A program made the position numbers and the translations under genes. Shown here one piece after another: positions 42,076 through 50,714 of a stretch of 64,000 nucleotides of DNA. Position 1 is the stretch's first letter, and every line of letters begins with the position of its first letter. Under the pieces are notes generated by a model that did not search any database, had not been told where the DNA came from, and saw only the letters and a program-made list of their open reading frames with translations. This DNA is from Oceaniferula flava (GTDB lineage: Bacteria; Verrucomicrobiota; Verrucomicrobiia; Verrucomicrobiales; Akkermansiaceae), in NCBI RefSeq assembly GCF_016811075.1, contig NZ_JAFBGL010000001.1, forward strand, positions 558,001-622,000, given 5' to 3'.

Positions 42076-44247
42076 ATGACACTCACCAATTCTCTCAATG
42101 GATTCGATGGCGCTCAAGAGCTCTTGATCAAGCTGGTCGAGCAGAGCCCAGAGGAATGGGAGACGCGAAAGCGAGTGGTGCAGGTGCTATATGATGCTGG
42201 AAAATTCCGTGACGCATCAAAGCTGGTCTGGAATGCTCCGGAGATTCCCCCGGTAGCCGAGGAGATGGTTTTCACAGCACGGATCGTTGCCAAAGGGCAG
42301 CCTGAACGGGCTGTGCGACTGCTTTCGACAGTTGTCGAACGCAACATGGGAAACCCTGCTGAGAACCTGATCATGGCCAAGCTGCTGATGGAGCATGGGC
42401 TTACTCTACAAGCCTTGCGCTTTTACGGTGCCGCCACGGCAGAGGATAAAACTCTCATCGATGAGAGTTTTGAACTCGCTCTGGTGAAAACCGATTCATC
42501 TGAAGATGTTTGGAAAGATGTCGCCAAGGCGGATGATTTTCCATGGCCAGGACCAAGAGATATCAAGATTTCTGACATCATGACCGATGATGGAAAAGGC
42601 GATATGTCTGCGGCTGATGTGTTACTTAGCAGCGTGACTCAACGGGTGCCACTGAAGGCTCCGACGCAACAGCCAGACTGCCCGGCGGAATCACTGACCG
42701 AGCAGTCGGACACTGCAGGACAAGCCGCTGTTAGTGAGGCTTTGGCCGCCGTAAGCTCATCTTCGTCGATGCTTTCGCCAGCTGCTGAAGCACTGGTGAA
42801 GAAAATGCGCGATCAGGGGAGTTCGTCCGAAGAGATCGCCGCCAGCCTGAATGCTACCTCGGAGCAGACAAACGGTTCGTTTTCGTCGATGGTCAGTTTC
42901 TTCAAAAGCAAGGAAGAGGAAGTTGGCGCGCCAACACGGTCGCCTGTGGCATCGCAGCCGATGCCTGAGAGCTCGGCCCCGCCAGCACCTACGCCACCCT
43001 CAACCGGCTCAGCCGCCGGAACCAAGAAGCCGACCCCATCTTCTTCGTTGATCCAAGATTTTAAACCGACGCCTAGCGGAGCTTTGAAAACCGTCGTGCC
43101 TGATCCGGCTCCGATTACGAAGTCTGCGCAAGAGGCACCGGCCCCTCAAGCCGAGCCCCCTCAAGCTCAAGCCTCAGAGTCCCCATCGGCCCCAGCTCCC
43201 TCAGCGGCTCAGCCTCCGGCAGCTCAGAACGGAAATGCTCATCCTGAGCCGACGTCTGTTTCTCTTCAGCAAGAGGCTAAGGAGGAGACGGCGTCACCAT
43301 TTTCTCCCGATAGAATCAGCCAGCCTCTCTCGGGCGACCTTGCTCCGCCATCCTTTGATGTCACCGCTCAGGCGGCTAGCCCATTTTCAGCGGAGGCCCA
43401 TTCCTCGGCTCCTGTTCCGCAAGAAGCCCCAAATCCTCCAAGCACGTCCACTGACGATCTTAGTGATGTAGTGGCTGATGCGCTGGCTGAACGTGAAGCC
43501 GAACAACCGAAAAGTAAAAACGGTGGTTTCCTTTCCAAGTGCCGAAGCTTGTTTGGGAAAAATAAATCTCAAGAGGACTCCGCCGGATTCACTGCGGAGA
43601 GTGGCACTGCCATGAACGGTGCGGAGGAAACTCCATCCACTCAAACAGGGAGCATCCCTGAGAAGCGCGAGAATGGAACGTCACCGATGTCGCTGAAAAG
43701 TTCTGATTCAAAAAATGGAGCAACCGCGGCTCAATCCTCATCCGCTCAGTCAAAGCAGCCTGAGCCCATTTCTCGAGCTAGTATTGAGGGCACAACTTCT
43801 ACCCCCGTGCCTCGTAAGCCGGAGAGTAATGGACATGAGCCACCGCGTGAGCTGGATGGTCGCACCCAGCTCGTTGCACTAGCTCCACGTGATGGCAACA
43901 GCTTCTTCGAGCAGCTCTTGAAAAAATACAATGCCCTTCCTGAGGGACAGGTGTCTCAAGCGGCGGCGATCGCGCGTGATATGGCCAATCTCGATTACTT
44001 GGGTCTCATTCATGCGGCTTGCTCCAAAGATCTCGATGCCTTCTCCAAGCTCTTGGGGCTGCATCGCGTGATGAGCGATGCCCGCTGCTACGATTGGGTC
44101 AACGATATGGATCTGCTCCGCAAAGGTTACGGTGATGCCGTCCTGGCGACGGTGGTTTCCAAATACAGCGTGGAAGAGTGCCGCGAGATTCTTAGTGCCG
44201 TTTACCAGCAAGCTCCGGCTGTTCCTACGCAGGCGGTTGCCGGTTAG
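42076..44247 (+). CDS. Large protein with TPR-like N-terminus, low-complexity middle and conserved-looking C-terminal domain
   Basis: The 723-residue protein has three parts. Residues 1-190 look like helical TPR-type repeats (for example L-L-I-K-L-V-E-Q-S-P-E-E-W-E, A-L-R-F-Y-G-A-A-T-A-E). Residues about 190-590 are Pro/Ala/Ser/Gln-rich and probably disordered; they contain two short patches, S-M-V-S-F-F-K-S-K and K-C-R-S-L-F-G-K-N-K, that could bind membrane or a partner. Residues about 600-715 form an ordered helical domain (F-F-E-Q-L-L-K-K-Y-N, E-C-R-E-I-L-S-A-V-Y). No signal peptide is present. I recognise no family. Confidence 0.8.
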   Translation: MTLTNSLNGFDGAQELLIKLVEQSPEEWETRKRVVQVLYDAGKFRDASKLVWNAPEIPPVAEEMVFTARIVAKGQPERAVRLLSTVVERNMGNPAENLIMAKLLMEHGLTLQALRFYGAATAEDKTLIDESFELALVKTDSSEDVWKDVAKADDFPWPGPRDIKISDIMTDDGKGDMSAADVLLSSVTQRVPLKAPTQQPDCPAESLTEQSDTAGQAAVSEALAAVSSSSSMLSPAAEALVKKMRDQGSSSEEIAASLNATSEQTNGSFSSMVSFFKSKEEEVGAPTRSPVASQPMPESSAPPAPTPPSTGSAAGTKKPTPSSSLIQDFKPTPSGALKTVVPDPAPITKSAQEAPAPQAEPPQAQASESPSAPAPSAAQPPAAQNGNAHPEPTSVSLQQEAKEETASPFSPDRISQPLSGDLAPPSFDVTAQAASPFSAEAHSSAPVPQEAPNPPSTSTDDLSDVVADALAEREAEQPKSKNGGFLSKCRSLFGKNKSQEDSAGFTAESGTAMNGAEETPSTQTGSIPEKRENGTSPMSLKSSDSKNGATAAQSSSAQSKQPEPISRASIEGTTSTPVPRKPESNGHEPPRELDGRTQLVALAPRDGNSFFEQLLKKYNALPEGQVSQAAAIARDMANLDYLGLIHAACSKDLDAFSKLLGLHRVMSDARCYDWVNDMDLLRKGYGDAVLATVVSKYSVEECREILSAVYQQAPAVPTQAVAG

Positions 44248-44492
44248 CTAGTCACTTGGTAGCTTAGCCGACAAGTGCCGTCTGCCTGTGGCTCAAACTG
44301 GCAGAGGTTGAGTTGCAGCGAATGTTTCAGAAATGTTCGGCCGTGGCCTAATATGGTAGCGGCCTCTGCTCCGCCAACTAGCTGTTTGCCATCGAGAATT
44401 ACAGAGAAGGTATCGCCTGCCTCGAGGTCACCAAGCGTTTGTCCGCTCAGCAGTTTGCCGTCGGCAGAGAGGGTAATGAGGTCGTTGGGCAC
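44244..44492 (-). CDS. Small protein of unknown function, convergent
   Basis: An 82-codon frame beginning at GTG 44492 overlaps the end of the upstream plus-strand gene by 4 nt, so their stop codons interlock. The sequence has alternating strand-like segments (L-I-T-L-S-A-D-G-K, D-T-F-S-V-I-L-D-G-K) and could be a small beta-rich domain. There is no clear ribosome-binding site. It is reported because it fills the otherwise empty 335-nt stretch; a chance frame is possible. Confidence 0.4.
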   Translation of the reverse strand: MPNDLITLSADGKLLSGQTLGDLEAGDTFSVILDGKQLVGGAEAATILGHGRTFLKHSLQLNLCQFEPQADGTCRLSYQVTS

Positions 44493-44582
44493 AGGGCGAT
44501 CTAAGTGACATCAGGGTGAAATTCAAGTTGCAATGCCTGCCTGATTGGAGTCCTTTCTCCGCAACAACCTATTTGAAACCTA

Positions 44583-44894
44583 ATGAGTGAGCAAAACCTA
44601 GACATTACCGTTTATCTGAAAACTTTCTGCGGCTGGAGCGAGGGCGTGCGTGCCATCATGCGCAAGTATGACCTCGAATACACTGAGAAGGACATCATCA
44701 AGAACCCGGCCTTCCGCTGGGAGATGGAGCAGAAAAGCGGCCAGCCGCTGAGCCCCTGCGTGCTGGTCAATGGCACCATGCTTGCCGACGTTTCCGGTGA
44801 TGAAGTCGAGCAGTATCTTGTGGAGCAGAACTTGGTTGCCCCCATTGATGCTCCTGCAGATGCGCCCACGGACAGTAGCTGCCCGGGCCATTAA
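44583..44894 (+). CDS. Glutaredoxin-fold protein with monothiol C-G-W-S active site
   Basis: The 103-residue protein has a thioredoxin fold: V-Y-L-K-T-F-C-G-W-S near 10-19, an acidic helix and beta strand, and Q-P-L-S-P-C-V-L-V-N-G with the cis-proline of the family near 60. Cys16 is kept but the second active-site Cys is Ser19, so it is monothiol. A second cysteine directly follows the cis-Pro. It may reduce glutathione mixed disulfides or handle Fe-S clusters. Length is normal for a single-domain glutaredoxin. Neighbours give no functional hint. Confidence 0.8.
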   Translation: MSEQNLDITVYLKTFCGWSEGVRAIMRKYDLEYTEKDIIKNPAFRWEMEQKSGQPLSPCVLVNGTMLADVSGDEVEQYLVEQNLVAPIDAPADAPTDSSCPGH

Positions 44895-45007
44895 TCGTCG
44901 CCCCCTAAGACGGGGTGAAATTCCTACCTTGGCGTCATTTTTGCCGATTTGCCAAGGCAAGGGGCTTTCGTGATCAAATGCCATATCCTCCTGCGTAGTA
45001 GGTGATC

Positions 45008-45958
45008 ATGGCAACGCATTATCACGATAAAACGCAGCATAGTTCCCGGCGCAGGTTTCTCAAACAGGCCACCGTCGGAGGGCTCGCTCTTTCTTCCTTG
45101 GGGTCCCAATTGCTGGGGGCAGCCCCTAAGACGAGCGCAAACGTTGTCGCCAGTCTGGACGGTCGCTTGTTCAAGACACTCAAGTTTGGCATGATCAAGG
45201 GAGGCTCCGTGTTGGAGCGCTTCCAGATGGCAAAAGAGGCTGGCTTTTCCGGCGTCGAATTGGATGTGCCCGGTCTGCCGATCGAGGAAGCGAATGCCGC
45301 GAGTGCTGCCACCGGCATCACCGTAGACGGCGCCGTGGGTAGCTCACACTGGGCCATACGGCACAGTGATCCAGATCCTGCTGTCCGCGCCAAGGCCTTG
45401 GAGAAGTTAATCAAGGGCATTGAGGAAACACGGGCAGTTGGAGGTAGCACCATCCTGTTAGTTGTCGGTCATGGCAAAGACGGGAGCCATGAAGAAGTTT
45501 GGGAGCGCTCGATCGCGAATATCAAACTGGCCTTACCTCATGCGGCAAAACATGGCGTGACCATCGTGATTGAAAACGTCTGGAACCATTTTTGCTACGA
45601 TCATCAAGGCGACTCTAACCAGACTGCTGAATTGTTGGCCAAATACGTCGATGCTTTCCAATCGCCCTTCGTGGGACTCCAGTTCGACATTGGGAATCAT
45701 TGGAAATACGGCAGCATGGGCGATTGGATAAGGTTGTTAGGAAAACGCATCGTGAAGCTCGATGTGAAAGGGTTCTCACGGCAGAAGAACAAATTCAGCA
45801 AGATCGGCGAAGGGGACATTGATTTTGCCGACGTCCGCAAGGCTCTTGTGGAGATCAACTACCATGGGTGGTGCGCCGCCGAAGTGGGGGGAGGCGATCT
45901 CACAAGGCTCAAAGAAATCTCGAAGAATATGGACCAAGCTTTCGGTCTAACAAAATAA
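45008..45958 (+). CDS. Exported sugar phosphate isomerase/epimerase-type TIM-barrel protein
   Basis: The start at ATG 45008 (a GTG lies 6 nt upstream) gives MATHYHDKTQHSSRRRFLKQ, a twin-arginine signal. The 316-residue protein is an AP-endonuclease-2-like TIM barrel. Typical motifs are A-G-F-S-G-V-E-L-D-V-P near 83, V-V-G-H-G-K-D-G near 155, I-V-I-E-N-V-W-N near 190, L-Q-F-D-I-G-N-H near 230 and A-A-E-V-G-G-G-D-L near 290. Family members isomerise sugars with metal help. Folded export by Tat suggests periplasmic sugar processing. It starts the run with Gfo/Idh, SUMF1 and ApbE genes. Confidence 0.85.
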   Translation: MATHYHDKTQHSSRRRFLKQATVGGLALSSLGSQLLGAAPKTSANVVASLDGRLFKTLKFGMIKGGSVLERFQMAKEAGFSGVELDVPGLPIEEANAASAATGITVDGAVGSSHWAIRHSDPDPAVRAKALEKLIKGIEETRAVGGSTILLVVGHGKDGSHEEVWERSIANIKLALPHAAKHGVTIVIENVWNHFCYDHQGDSNQTAELLAKYVDAFQSPFVGLQFDIGNHWKYGSMGDWIRLLGKRIVKLDVKGFSRQKNKFSKIGEGDIDFADVRKALVEINYHGWCAAEVGGGDLTRLKEISKNMDQAFGLTK

Positions 45959-45981
45959 CAACTCAACTATCAATCATTCTC

Positions 45982-47316
45982 ATGTCTGAATCATCATCAA
46001 GCAATCAATCATCGCAGCTGACTCGCCGGCATTTTATCAAAAACACATCCTTGGGGGCCGCCGCATTGGGGCTCTCCCCGGTGGTTTTGCCAAGTGCCCA
46101 CGCGGCGAAGGCGGCAGGAAATAGGAAATTAAAAGTGGGAGTGGTCGGCCTTGGTGGTCGTGGCTCGGGAGCTGTCCGAGATATTTTAACGGCCGACCCG
46201 AACACCATCCTATGGGCTGTCGGTGATATCTTCGAAAAACCCCTGCAAAAAGTCGCCAAGTTCGAGAAGAAATATTCTGGGCGTGTTGATACCGATGGTG
46301 GCAAGCGACATTTCGTTGGCTTTGATGCCTATCAGAAGGTGATCGACAGCGGCGTGGACATAGTGCTCTTGACCAGCACGCCCGCCTTCCGTCCGCTCCA
46401 TTTCGAGGCTTCCGTGGCCGCAGGTAAACATACCTTCCTGGAGAAACCCATCGCTCTGGATATCCCAGGCATGAAGAGTGTGATCGAGAGTGCGAAAAAG
46501 GCGCAGAGTAATGGTCAATCGGTCCTAACAGGCTTGGTCTGGCGATACAGCCCGCACCTGATGGAGATGCACAAGCGCGTGCAAGACGGCGTCATCGGCG
46601 AAGTGCTCACCACGTCGTCGTCCTACTGCGGAGGAGGGCGGCCGAACAAGATGCCCGACATCAAATACAAACCGGCCAAGATGCCCGATATGGAATGGGC
46701 GCAGAGATATTGGCAGAATTACTTGGAGCTGGGTGGTGATGGTGCCCTGGAGTTCATGATCCACGGGATGGATCGCATGTCATGGGCCATGGGGGATGGC
46801 ATGCCTGTGAAGTGTTACGCCAATGGCGCAAACATCCATCCCGTCAAAGGTGCCAACGCTTGGGATAGTTTCAACCTGCGTTATGTCTATGCGGATGGGC
46901 GCACGGCAGACTTCTTTGGTCGACAGATCCCCGGCTCCTACGCACCCAGTGGCGATACGATTGTGGGCACGAAAGGTCAGGCCTTCGTGAGTGGGTCAGC
47001 AGCTTCGATCATCGTGGATGGCAAAACGATCTGGCATAAAAAAGGAGGCTTGGGTTATGTCAACGAACACAGAATTTTCACCGCGCATATCCGCAAAGGT
47101 GAGGTTTACAATGACGTGGTGGACAAACACAAACTGGCCACCAGTCATATCATCGGCATCATGGGGCGGACCGCAGCTTACACCGGCAAGCTGATTACGG
47201 ATCAGCAAATCATGAGCTCGAAGGATGTGCTATTGGCAGACATCAAGAACCTCAACTTCGACACTCCGTTCAAGCCGCGTGAGTCGGCGGTCCCGGGTAA
47301 AACTCCATTTGTCTAA
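45982..47316 (+). CDS. Exported Gfo/Idh/MocA-family oxidoreductase
   Basis: The start at 45982 gives MSESSSSNQSSQLTRRHFIK with a Tat motif (R-R-H-F-I-K); the open frame continues 38 codons upstream without a better start. The 444-residue protein has V-G-V-V-G-L-G-G-R-G-S-G near 53 (nucleotide binding), E-K-P-I-A-L near 156 and a C-terminal domain with G-D-G-A-L-E-F-M-I-H-G-M-D-R. Proteins of this type, exported by Tat in Verrucomicrobiota and Planctomycetota, oxidise sugars or act in glycosidase-like redox. NAD(P) would need to be carried along with the protein. It begins 23 nt after the isomerase stop. Confidence 0.88.
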   Translation: MSESSSSNQSSQLTRRHFIKNTSLGAAALGLSPVVLPSAHAAKAAGNRKLKVGVVGLGGRGSGAVRDILTADPNTILWAVGDIFEKPLQKVAKFEKKYSGRVDTDGGKRHFVGFDAYQKVIDSGVDIVLLTSTPAFRPLHFEASVAAGKHTFLEKPIALDIPGMKSVIESAKKAQSNGQSVLTGLVWRYSPHLMEMHKRVQDGVIGEVLTTSSSYCGGGRPNKMPDIKYKPAKMPDMEWAQRYWQNYLELGGDGALEFMIHGMDRMSWAMGDGMPVKCYANGANIHPVKGANAWDSFNLRYVYADGRTADFFGRQIPGSYAPSGDTIVGTKGQAFVSGSAASIIVDGKTIWHKKGGLGYVNEHRIFTAHIRKGEVYNDVVDKHKLATSHIIGIMGRTAAYTGKLITDQQIMSSKDVLLADIKNLNFDTPFKPRESAVPGKTPFV

Positions 47317-47321
47317 CGAAC

Positions 47322-48455
47322 ATGATCTCTAGCATAAATCCTCACAGGGCGATCTTGGCAATCACCGCACTCACGGCATTCGACCTGTGTGCGGAGGGGC
47401 CGGCGGCGGCAAAGCCAGCAGCAGATGTAAAGCCGGCGATGGCGAAGAATGGATTCGACAAGGAGCAGATGCGCCTGGCGAAGATCATCCACAAGCGGAT
47501 AGTCGATTATAAGCAAATCAAGAACCAGACCAACGGCAACAAGCCTCAGCCATTCGAGAGCTACACGGAAACATTGAAAACGGGTGCGCAGTTCAAGATG
47601 TTGCCGGTTCAAGGCGGTTCGTTCACTTGGCAGGGAAAAGAACTGGGCGACAAACTTGAGGTAACGCTCTCACCATTCTGGATGGGGAAGACAGAGGTGA
47701 CTTGGGAAGAATACGAGCCCTTTATGCTGTCGCAAATCCCACGACAAAAAGACGGCCAGGTGCTGGACTTTATGCGCGAGCAGATTGAAAACGACATCGA
47801 TTTTCTGGCTCGCCCCACGCCACCGTATCACCCGATGACTTACGGGATGAAACGAGACGGTCACCCAGCGATCAGCATGACCCAGCACGCCGCCAACAAA
47901 TACTGCCAGTGGCTGAGTTATCAAACGGGGCACTTTTACCGTCTCCCCACAGAGGCCGAGTGGGAGTATGCCGCCCGTGCAGGCACCAACACCAAATACA
48001 GCTGGGGGGATTCCGAAGCGGATGCCGATCAATATGCCTGGTTCGGTGGTGACAATGCCTCACACTATCAAAAACCTGCTCAGAAAAAACCGAATGCCTG
48101 GGGGTTTTACGATATGCACGGTAATGTGTTAGAATGGACCTTGGATCAATGCGTGCCGAACCGGAAAGAATACTTTGGCAAAGGTCAAGTCCGCAACCCG
48201 TGGATCAAAGCGACCAAGCCGTATCCTCACGTCACCAAGGGTGGTCACTGGAAAATGCCGCTCAAGGAGATAAGTTCTGCCGGCAGAACTCCTTCCGATG
48301 CCAATTGGAAACTCTCTGATCCGCAAGACCCCAAAAGTCTTTGGTATCACACCAATGCGCCGTGGTTAGGTTTCCGTGTGGTCCGCCCGGCCGAGATCCC
48401 CACCGCTGAAGCAATGTATCATTATTGGAATTCCGGTGTGGAGGCCGATGAGTAA
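47322..48455 (+). CDS. Exported SUMF1-fold (formylglycine-generating-like) protein lacking the catalytic cysteines
   Basis: The 377-residue protein has a signal-like N-terminus. Its C-terminal 270 residues form a SUMF1/FGE-type domain, with W-M-G-K-T-E-V-T-W-E-E-Y, Y-R-L-P-T-E-A-E-W-E-Y-A-A-R-A-G and F-Y-D-M-H-G-N-V-L-E-W-T. In formylglycine-generating enzymes the G-G-S-W segment near the C-terminus is followed by the copper-binding cysteines. Here the corresponding G-G-H-W-K-M-P-L-K-E-I-S has none, so maturation of sulfatases by this protein is unlikely. It starts 5 nt after the oxidoreductase stop. Confidence 0.85.
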   Translation: MISSINPHRAILAITALTAFDLCAEGPAAAKPAADVKPAMAKNGFDKEQMRLAKIIHKRIVDYKQIKNQTNGNKPQPFESYTETLKTGAQFKMLPVQGGSFTWQGKELGDKLEVTLSPFWMGKTEVTWEEYEPFMLSQIPRQKDGQVLDFMREQIENDIDFLARPTPPYHPMTYGMKRDGHPAISMTQHAANKYCQWLSYQTGHFYRLPTEAEWEYAARAGTNTKYSWGDSEADADQYAWFGGDNASHYQKPAQKKPNAWGFYDMHGNVLEWTLDQCVPNRKEYFGKGQVRNPWIKATKPYPHVTKGGHWKMPLKEISSAGRTPSDANWKLSDPQDPKSLWYHTNAPWLGFRVVRPAEIPTAEAMYHYWNSGVEADE

Positions 48456-49443
48456 GTGGCTCATTTTCTTGGGGCTGTTCTTCATGCCTCCCGCGATCAG
48501 TGCCGAGTTGGCTGAACTGAAAAAGTATCATTTTTCAGAAGCGCATCTCGGCACCGATGTGCACCTCGTGTTTTATTCTGACAGTCCCGAGCAAGCGGAG
48601 GCCTTGGCGCAGAGGTGTTTTCAGCGGGTGCAAGCGCTCGATGCGGTGCTCTCCGACTACCAGTCTCACAGTGAGCTCAGCCAGCTCTGCCGGAAACCGA
48701 TTGGGAAAGCGCATCCAGTCAGCAAGGACCTCTTTGCCGTGATCGCCCGGGCCCAGCAGATTAGTTGTCTATCACACGGTGCCTTTGATATCACCATGGG
48801 AAAAGCAAGCCACTCCTGGCGTGCCCGGCGTCTCTCGAAACCGGTGCCGAAAGATCACGCTAACCAAGGCTCTGAGATGGTGAGTTTCCGAGATGTCGGT
48901 CTAGTGGCCGAGCAGCGCTTGGTCACCTTGCGCAAGACGATGCGCCTTGACCTTGGTGGAATCGGCAAGGGCTATATCGCGGATCAGGTGATGCTGGTCT
49001 TGAAAAAAGCTGATGTGACGCACGCGGCGGTGATCATCGGGGGGGAGACCTTGTTAGCCGATGCCCCGCCGGGGAAAACAGGCTGGAGAATCGGGATTGA
49101 AAACCCAGAACACCAAATCATCGGCACCCTCGACTTGGCGAACACCGCGGTCTCGACCTCCGGCGATAGCTACCAGTTCTTCGAAGTGGAGGGGGAGCGG
49201 GAATCTCATCTGATTGACCCCGCGACGAGGCGAAGCAAAACAAACCGACTCAACGTCGTCACTATTGCACGATCGTCGATGTTGGCAGACGCCTGGGCCA
49301 CGGCGCTACGGGTCCTACCCACTAGCGAGGCCCGTGATTTGGCCGATCAACAGCCCGGAATCGAAGCTCTGTTCATTCCGTATCGTCAGGCCACGTCAGG
49401 GACGAAGCATTTTCCCAAGCTGGCAGTTCCTGAGAAGAACTGA
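48448..49443 (+). CDS. apbE: FAD:protein FMN transferase (ApbE)
   Basis: The start at 48448 overlaps the previous stop by 8 nt and gives MSKWLIFLGLFFMPPAISAE, a signal peptide. The 331-residue protein has the ApbE pattern: G-A-F-D-I-T-M-G-K near 113, L-D-L-G-G-I-G-K-G-Y near 170, A-V-S-T-S-G-D-S-Y near 233, H-L-I-D-P near 254 and S-M-L-A-D-A-W-A-T-A near 275. ApbE attaches FMN covalently to threonine or serine of extracytoplasmic proteins. The target is not visible in this window. An Mg2+ site fits the conserved Asp/Thr set. Confidence 0.93.
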   Translation: MSKWLIFLGLFFMPPAISAELAELKKYHFSEAHLGTDVHLVFYSDSPEQAEALAQRCFQRVQALDAVLSDYQSHSELSQLCRKPIGKAHPVSKDLFAVIARAQQISCLSHGAFDITMGKASHSWRARRLSKPVPKDHANQGSEMVSFRDVGLVAEQRLVTLRKTMRLDLGGIGKGYIADQVMLVLKKADVTHAAVIIGGETLLADAPPGKTGWRIGIENPEHQIIGTLDLANTAVSTSGDSYQFFEVEGERESHLIDPATRRSKTNRLNVVTIARSSMLADAWATALRVLPTSEARDLADQQPGIEALFIPYRQATSGTKHFPKLAVPEKN

Positions 49444-49447
49444 GTGA

Positions 49448-50554
49448 CTACCCAGCCTTCACCGGTGCGGGGATGATTCCCTCGGCGGTTTCCTTTTTCA
49501 GTCGGAGCTGACCGCAAGCGGCGTTGATATCGTGGCCCTTTTCCAGTCGGAGCGTAGTATTGATTCCGGCGTCGGCGACGATATCGCGGAAGCCATAACA
49601 CACCTCCTCGGACGGACGCACCCAGTCGAGCCCTTCCACCGTATTGTAAGGGATCAGGTTCACCTTGGCGTTGATGCCTTTGGCGCGTTTGGCCAGGATG
49701 GTGGCCTGCTCTTTGGAGTCGTTGACTCCTTTGATGAGAATATATTCCAGCGAGATTTTCTGTTTCTTGAACGTGCGCCAGTAGTGCAGGGAGTCGAACA
49801 GCTCCTTGATCTGCCATTTTTTGTTCACGGGCATGATGAGGTCGCGCACGTCGTCGGTGGCACCGTGCAGCGAGATCGCCAGACGGATCGGGACGGGGAA
49901 CTCGGCGAGCTTTTTAATCATTGGTGCCAGTCCGGAGGTCGAGACCGTGATGTGACGAGCTCCAATGTTCAGCCCCCAGTGGCCGGTGATGATTTCCAGC
50001 GCCTTGATCAGATTCTTGATGTTTGCCAGGGGCTCACCCATGCCCATGAAGACGATGTTATTGATCGATTCCCCAGTCAGCTTTTCCACCATCATCATCT
50101 GCCCGATGATCTCATCCGCGGTCAGGTTGCGGGTGAATCCGGCCAAACCTGAAGCGCAGAATTTGCAGCCGTAGGCGCAGCCGACCTGAGAGGAAACACA
50201 GATCGTTTTCCGATCGGACTGTTTTCCCTTCAGTCCTTTGGAGGCGGGAATGAAGACGGTTTCGACATAGCGGCCGTCCTGCAGGCGGAAAAGAAACTTG
50301 CGTGTGGTGTCCTCCGAGCCGCTGGTTTCCACATGGCTCATGCTGTTGATGTGAAACTCACTGGCCAGCTTGTCACGCATCGGCGCTGGCAGATTGCTCA
50401 TCTCCTCGATGTCTTCTACCCGTTGTTGGTAGAGCCATTCCAGGATTTGTTTGGCGCGATAGGGTTTTTGACCTGCGCTGACAACATAAGCCTCAAGGTC
50501 TTCTTTGCTGAGGCCTCGGAGTGATTGGGTAGCTGGTTTTTCGGTGGCTGACAC
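49448..50554 (-). CDS. rlmN: 23S rRNA (adenine-2503-C2)-methyltransferase RlmN
   Basis: The chosen start is GTG at 50554, giving VSATEKPATQSLRGLSKE; a 54-codon N-terminal extension to 50716 would overlap cysK and has an atypical composition. The 368-residue protein has the radical SAM motif G-C-A-Y-G-C-K-F-C (C-x3-C-x2-C) near 120, G-M-G-E-P-L-A-N near 172 and a catalytic Cys near the C-terminus. It methylates 23S rRNA A2503 and some tRNAs. Its stop lies only 4 nt from the convergent apbE stop. Confidence 0.93.
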   Translation of the reverse strand: MSATEKPATQSLRGLSKEDLEAYVVSAGQKPYRAKQILEWLYQQRVEDIEEMSNLPAPMRDKLASEFHINSMSHVETSGSEDTTRKFLFRLQDGRYVETVFIPASKGLKGKQSDRKTICVSSQVGCAYGCKFCASGLAGFTRNLTADEIIGQMMMVEKLTGESINNIVFMGMGEPLANIKNLIKALEIITGHWGLNIGARHITVSTSGLAPMIKKLAEFPVPIRLAISLHGATDDVRDLIMPVNKKWQIKELFDSLHYWRTFKKQKISLEYILIKGVNDSKEQATILAKRAKGINAKVNLIPYNTVEGLDWVRPSEEVCYGFRDIVADAGINTTLRLEKGHDINAACGQLRLKKETAEGIIPAPVKAG

Positions 50555-50714
50555 GGCGTGCTTGTAGCATGAATTGTGGAAAAGGCACGGATTTTTACTA
50601 ATCTCGGACAGATGACGAGAACTGGCGCGGATCTTGCTTGAAAGAGGCAGGGAATAGGAGAGAGTTGGGCGAAAGCAATCATTGCTCAATAATCGATTCA
50701 AACATTCCAATATC

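Noticed and set aside
44244-44492. Whether the small convergent frame is a FliN/SpoA-type domain
   Set aside because: The strand pattern is only loosely similar and lacks a flagellar or secretion context, so no family is assigned.
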